From Oligoflexia bacterium (lineage in GTDB: Bacteria; Bdellovibrionota; UBA1018): 5,507 bases of DNA. The stretch covers positions 1 to 5,507 of the forward strand of contig JANXTV010000105.1 in assembly GCA_025352185.1 (NCBI GenBank), in the 5' to 3' direction. Both the position numbers and the translations under genes were made by a program. The notes under the pieces were generated by a model, which was given only the letters and a program-made list of their open reading frames with translations, searched no databases and had not been told where the DNA came from. Shown piece by piece: positions 4,554 through 5,507 of this stretch (its first letter is position 1; every line of letters begins with the position of its first letter).

Positions 4554-5507
4554 ATTCTCCGGATCGAACAGTGGCTTCAGCGACACGATCGCCGGATAAA
4601 GCACGTTCGCGATCTCCACTTCCCACTTCCCACTCTCGAGGTAAGCCGCATCGACCGGCACTCCGGCTTCGAGCATCGCGAGTCCGACCGCGCCGCCGAG
4701 CGTGTGCCCGTACGAACCCGCCCGAACGTAACCGACCATCTTCCCGTCGCGGCGAAGGATTTCCACGTGGTACATGAGCGGCTCGGGATCCTTTAGCATG
4801 ACCTGCACGAGGCGTCTCGTCATCGGGCCCTTCGCTTTTTTCGCAAGCAGCGCGTCCTTACCGATAAAGCCGCCGGGCTTTTTAAAATCGACCGCGAAAC
4901 CGAGTCCCGTTTCGAGCGGGTCATCGGTGTTATCGATATCGTGACCGTAATCCCGGTATCCTTTTTCCATCCGGCAGCTCGCGAGCGCCTTCAGCCCCGC
5001 GTGCTTTAATCCGAAGTTCTTTCCCGCTTCGACGATACGATCGTACACGTGGCACGCCTGCTCGGCTGGGATATAGAGTTCGTAACCGAGTTCGCCTAGG
5101 TAAGTGATTCGGATACAGAGGACCTTCGCATAACCGATATCGATTTCACGCGCGGTTCGGAATGGGAATGCTTCGTTCGATAGATCCGCGGTCGTGAGGG
5201 ACTGCATGAGTTCGCGGGACTTCGGTCCTTGGATATTCAACTGCCCGTATCCCGAGGTCACGTCGGTGACGAATGCGTGCGCATCTTCCGGAATATTCCG
5301 TTTCATCCAGGTTTCGGCGTGGCGGTGCATCGTATCGGTCACGACGACCATGAACTTATCGTCGGTAAGCTTCGTTACCGTGAGATCAGCCTCGAGTTTT
5401 CCGTTCTCGGCCATCCACTGGGTATACGTGATCATCCCCGCGGGCCCGTCGACATTATTTCCGGAGATATAGTTTAAGGATTTTCCGGCGTCGCGCCCCT
5501 GAACGAG
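4536..5507 (-). CDS. Dimethylglycine/sarcosine dehydrogenase-family protein, C-terminal GcvT-like part (cut by right window edge)
   Basis: The reading frame is open to the right edge, so 323 C-terminal residues are visible and the N-terminus, expected to hold an FAD-binding oxidoreductase (DAO-type) domain, lies outside. The methionine at 5433-5435 is internal: the 24 preceding codons (LVQGRDAGKSLNYISGNNVD...) match the family, which reads on into YTQWMAENGKLEADLTVTKL. The visible part is an aminomethyltransferase/folate-binding domain (GcvT) with DVTSGYGQLNIQGPKSRELM (82-101 of the visible part), ITYLGELGYELYIPAE (134-149), MEKGYRDYGHDIDNTDDPLE (180-199) and GLGFAV (201-206), then the GcvT C-terminal barrel (about 228-310). 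Such proteins oxidatively demethylate N-methylated glycines and pass the one-carbon unit to tetrahydrofolate. The exact substrate cannot be assigned; a free-standing GcvT is less likely because the GHDIDNTDDPLE style is that of the FAD-fused group. Confidence 0.88.
   Translation of the reverse strand, partial: LVQGRDAGKSLNYISGNNVDGPAGMITYTQWMAENGKLEADLTVTKLTDDKFMVVVTDTMHRHAETWMKRNIPEDAHAFVTDVTSGYGQLNIQGPKSRELMQSLTTADLSNEAFPFRTAREIDIGYAKVLCIRITYLGELGYELYIPAEQACHVYDRIVEAGKNFGLKHAGLKALASCRMEKGYRDYGHDIDNTDDPLETGLGFAVDFKKPGGFIGKDALLAKKAKGPMTRRLVQVMLKDPEPLMYHVEILRRDGKMVGYVRAGSYGHTLGGAVGLAMLEAGVPVDAAYLESGKWEVEIANVLYPAIVSLKPLFDPENKKIKG

Noticed and set aside
4550..4556. Run of seven A in the last codons of the minus-strand gene as a programmed frameshift site
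   Set aside because: It falls a few codons before the stop and is explained as the T-run of the terminator read on the other strand; a shift would only alter a short tail.

Overview
The window reads as a chromosomal segment of a Gram-negative bacterium with moderately high GC. It has ordinary coding density and few, short intergenic gaps. Two small exported proteins with Sec signal peptides, a methylcrotonyl-CoA carboxylase subunit and a dimethylglycine/sarcosine dehydrogenase-like protein suggest a heterotrophic proteobacterium or relative that uses amino acids. A Bdellovibrionota or deltaproteobacterial-type host is my best guess, from the general look of the proteins only, and is weakly supported. 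I see no mobile element, CRISPR array, tRNA or rRNA.

Left part (1-3569). A gene cut by the left edge (1-101, minus strand) begins with what looks like the N-terminus of an enoyl-CoA hydratase/isomerase and has a strong Shine-Dalgarno site. It is divergent from mccB (157-1764), the carboxyltransferase subunit of 3-methylcrotonyl-CoA carboxylase. The pairing fits leucine/isovalerate degradation, where methylcrotonyl-CoA is carboxylated to 3-methylglutaconyl-CoA and then hydrated. An open-frame extension of mccB back to 100 is rejected, because it would overlap the start of the divergent gene. mccB is followed at very short gaps (15 and 5 bases) by a YegD-like Hsp70 protein (1780-3078) that has only the ATPase domain, and by a GNAT N-acetyltransferase (3084-3569). 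These three probably form one transcription unit. The biotin carboxylase subunit (mccA) is not in the window.

Middle part (3570-4486). A 129-base gap holds a degenerate 7-base tandem repeat and a plausible sigma-70-type promoter. It is followed by two small signal-peptide proteins of unknown function (105 and 146 aa), 29 bases apart, each with two cysteines in the mature part. They are probably co-transcribed.

Right part (4487-5507). A long, nearly perfect inverted repeat with a T-run lies between the second secreted gene and a convergent minus-strand gene. It looks like a shared bidirectional terminator, and it contains the stop codon and last codons of the minus-strand gene. That gene, open to the right edge, encodes the C-terminal folate-binding (GcvT-like) half of a dimethylglycine/sarcosine dehydrogenase-family FAD protein; its N-terminus lies outside the window.

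Most of this is recognisable metabolism. The least explained parts are the Hsp70-GNAT pair attached to mccB, the two unknown exported proteins, and the compact divergent start region, where mccB lacks a Shine-Dalgarno and may be leaderless.
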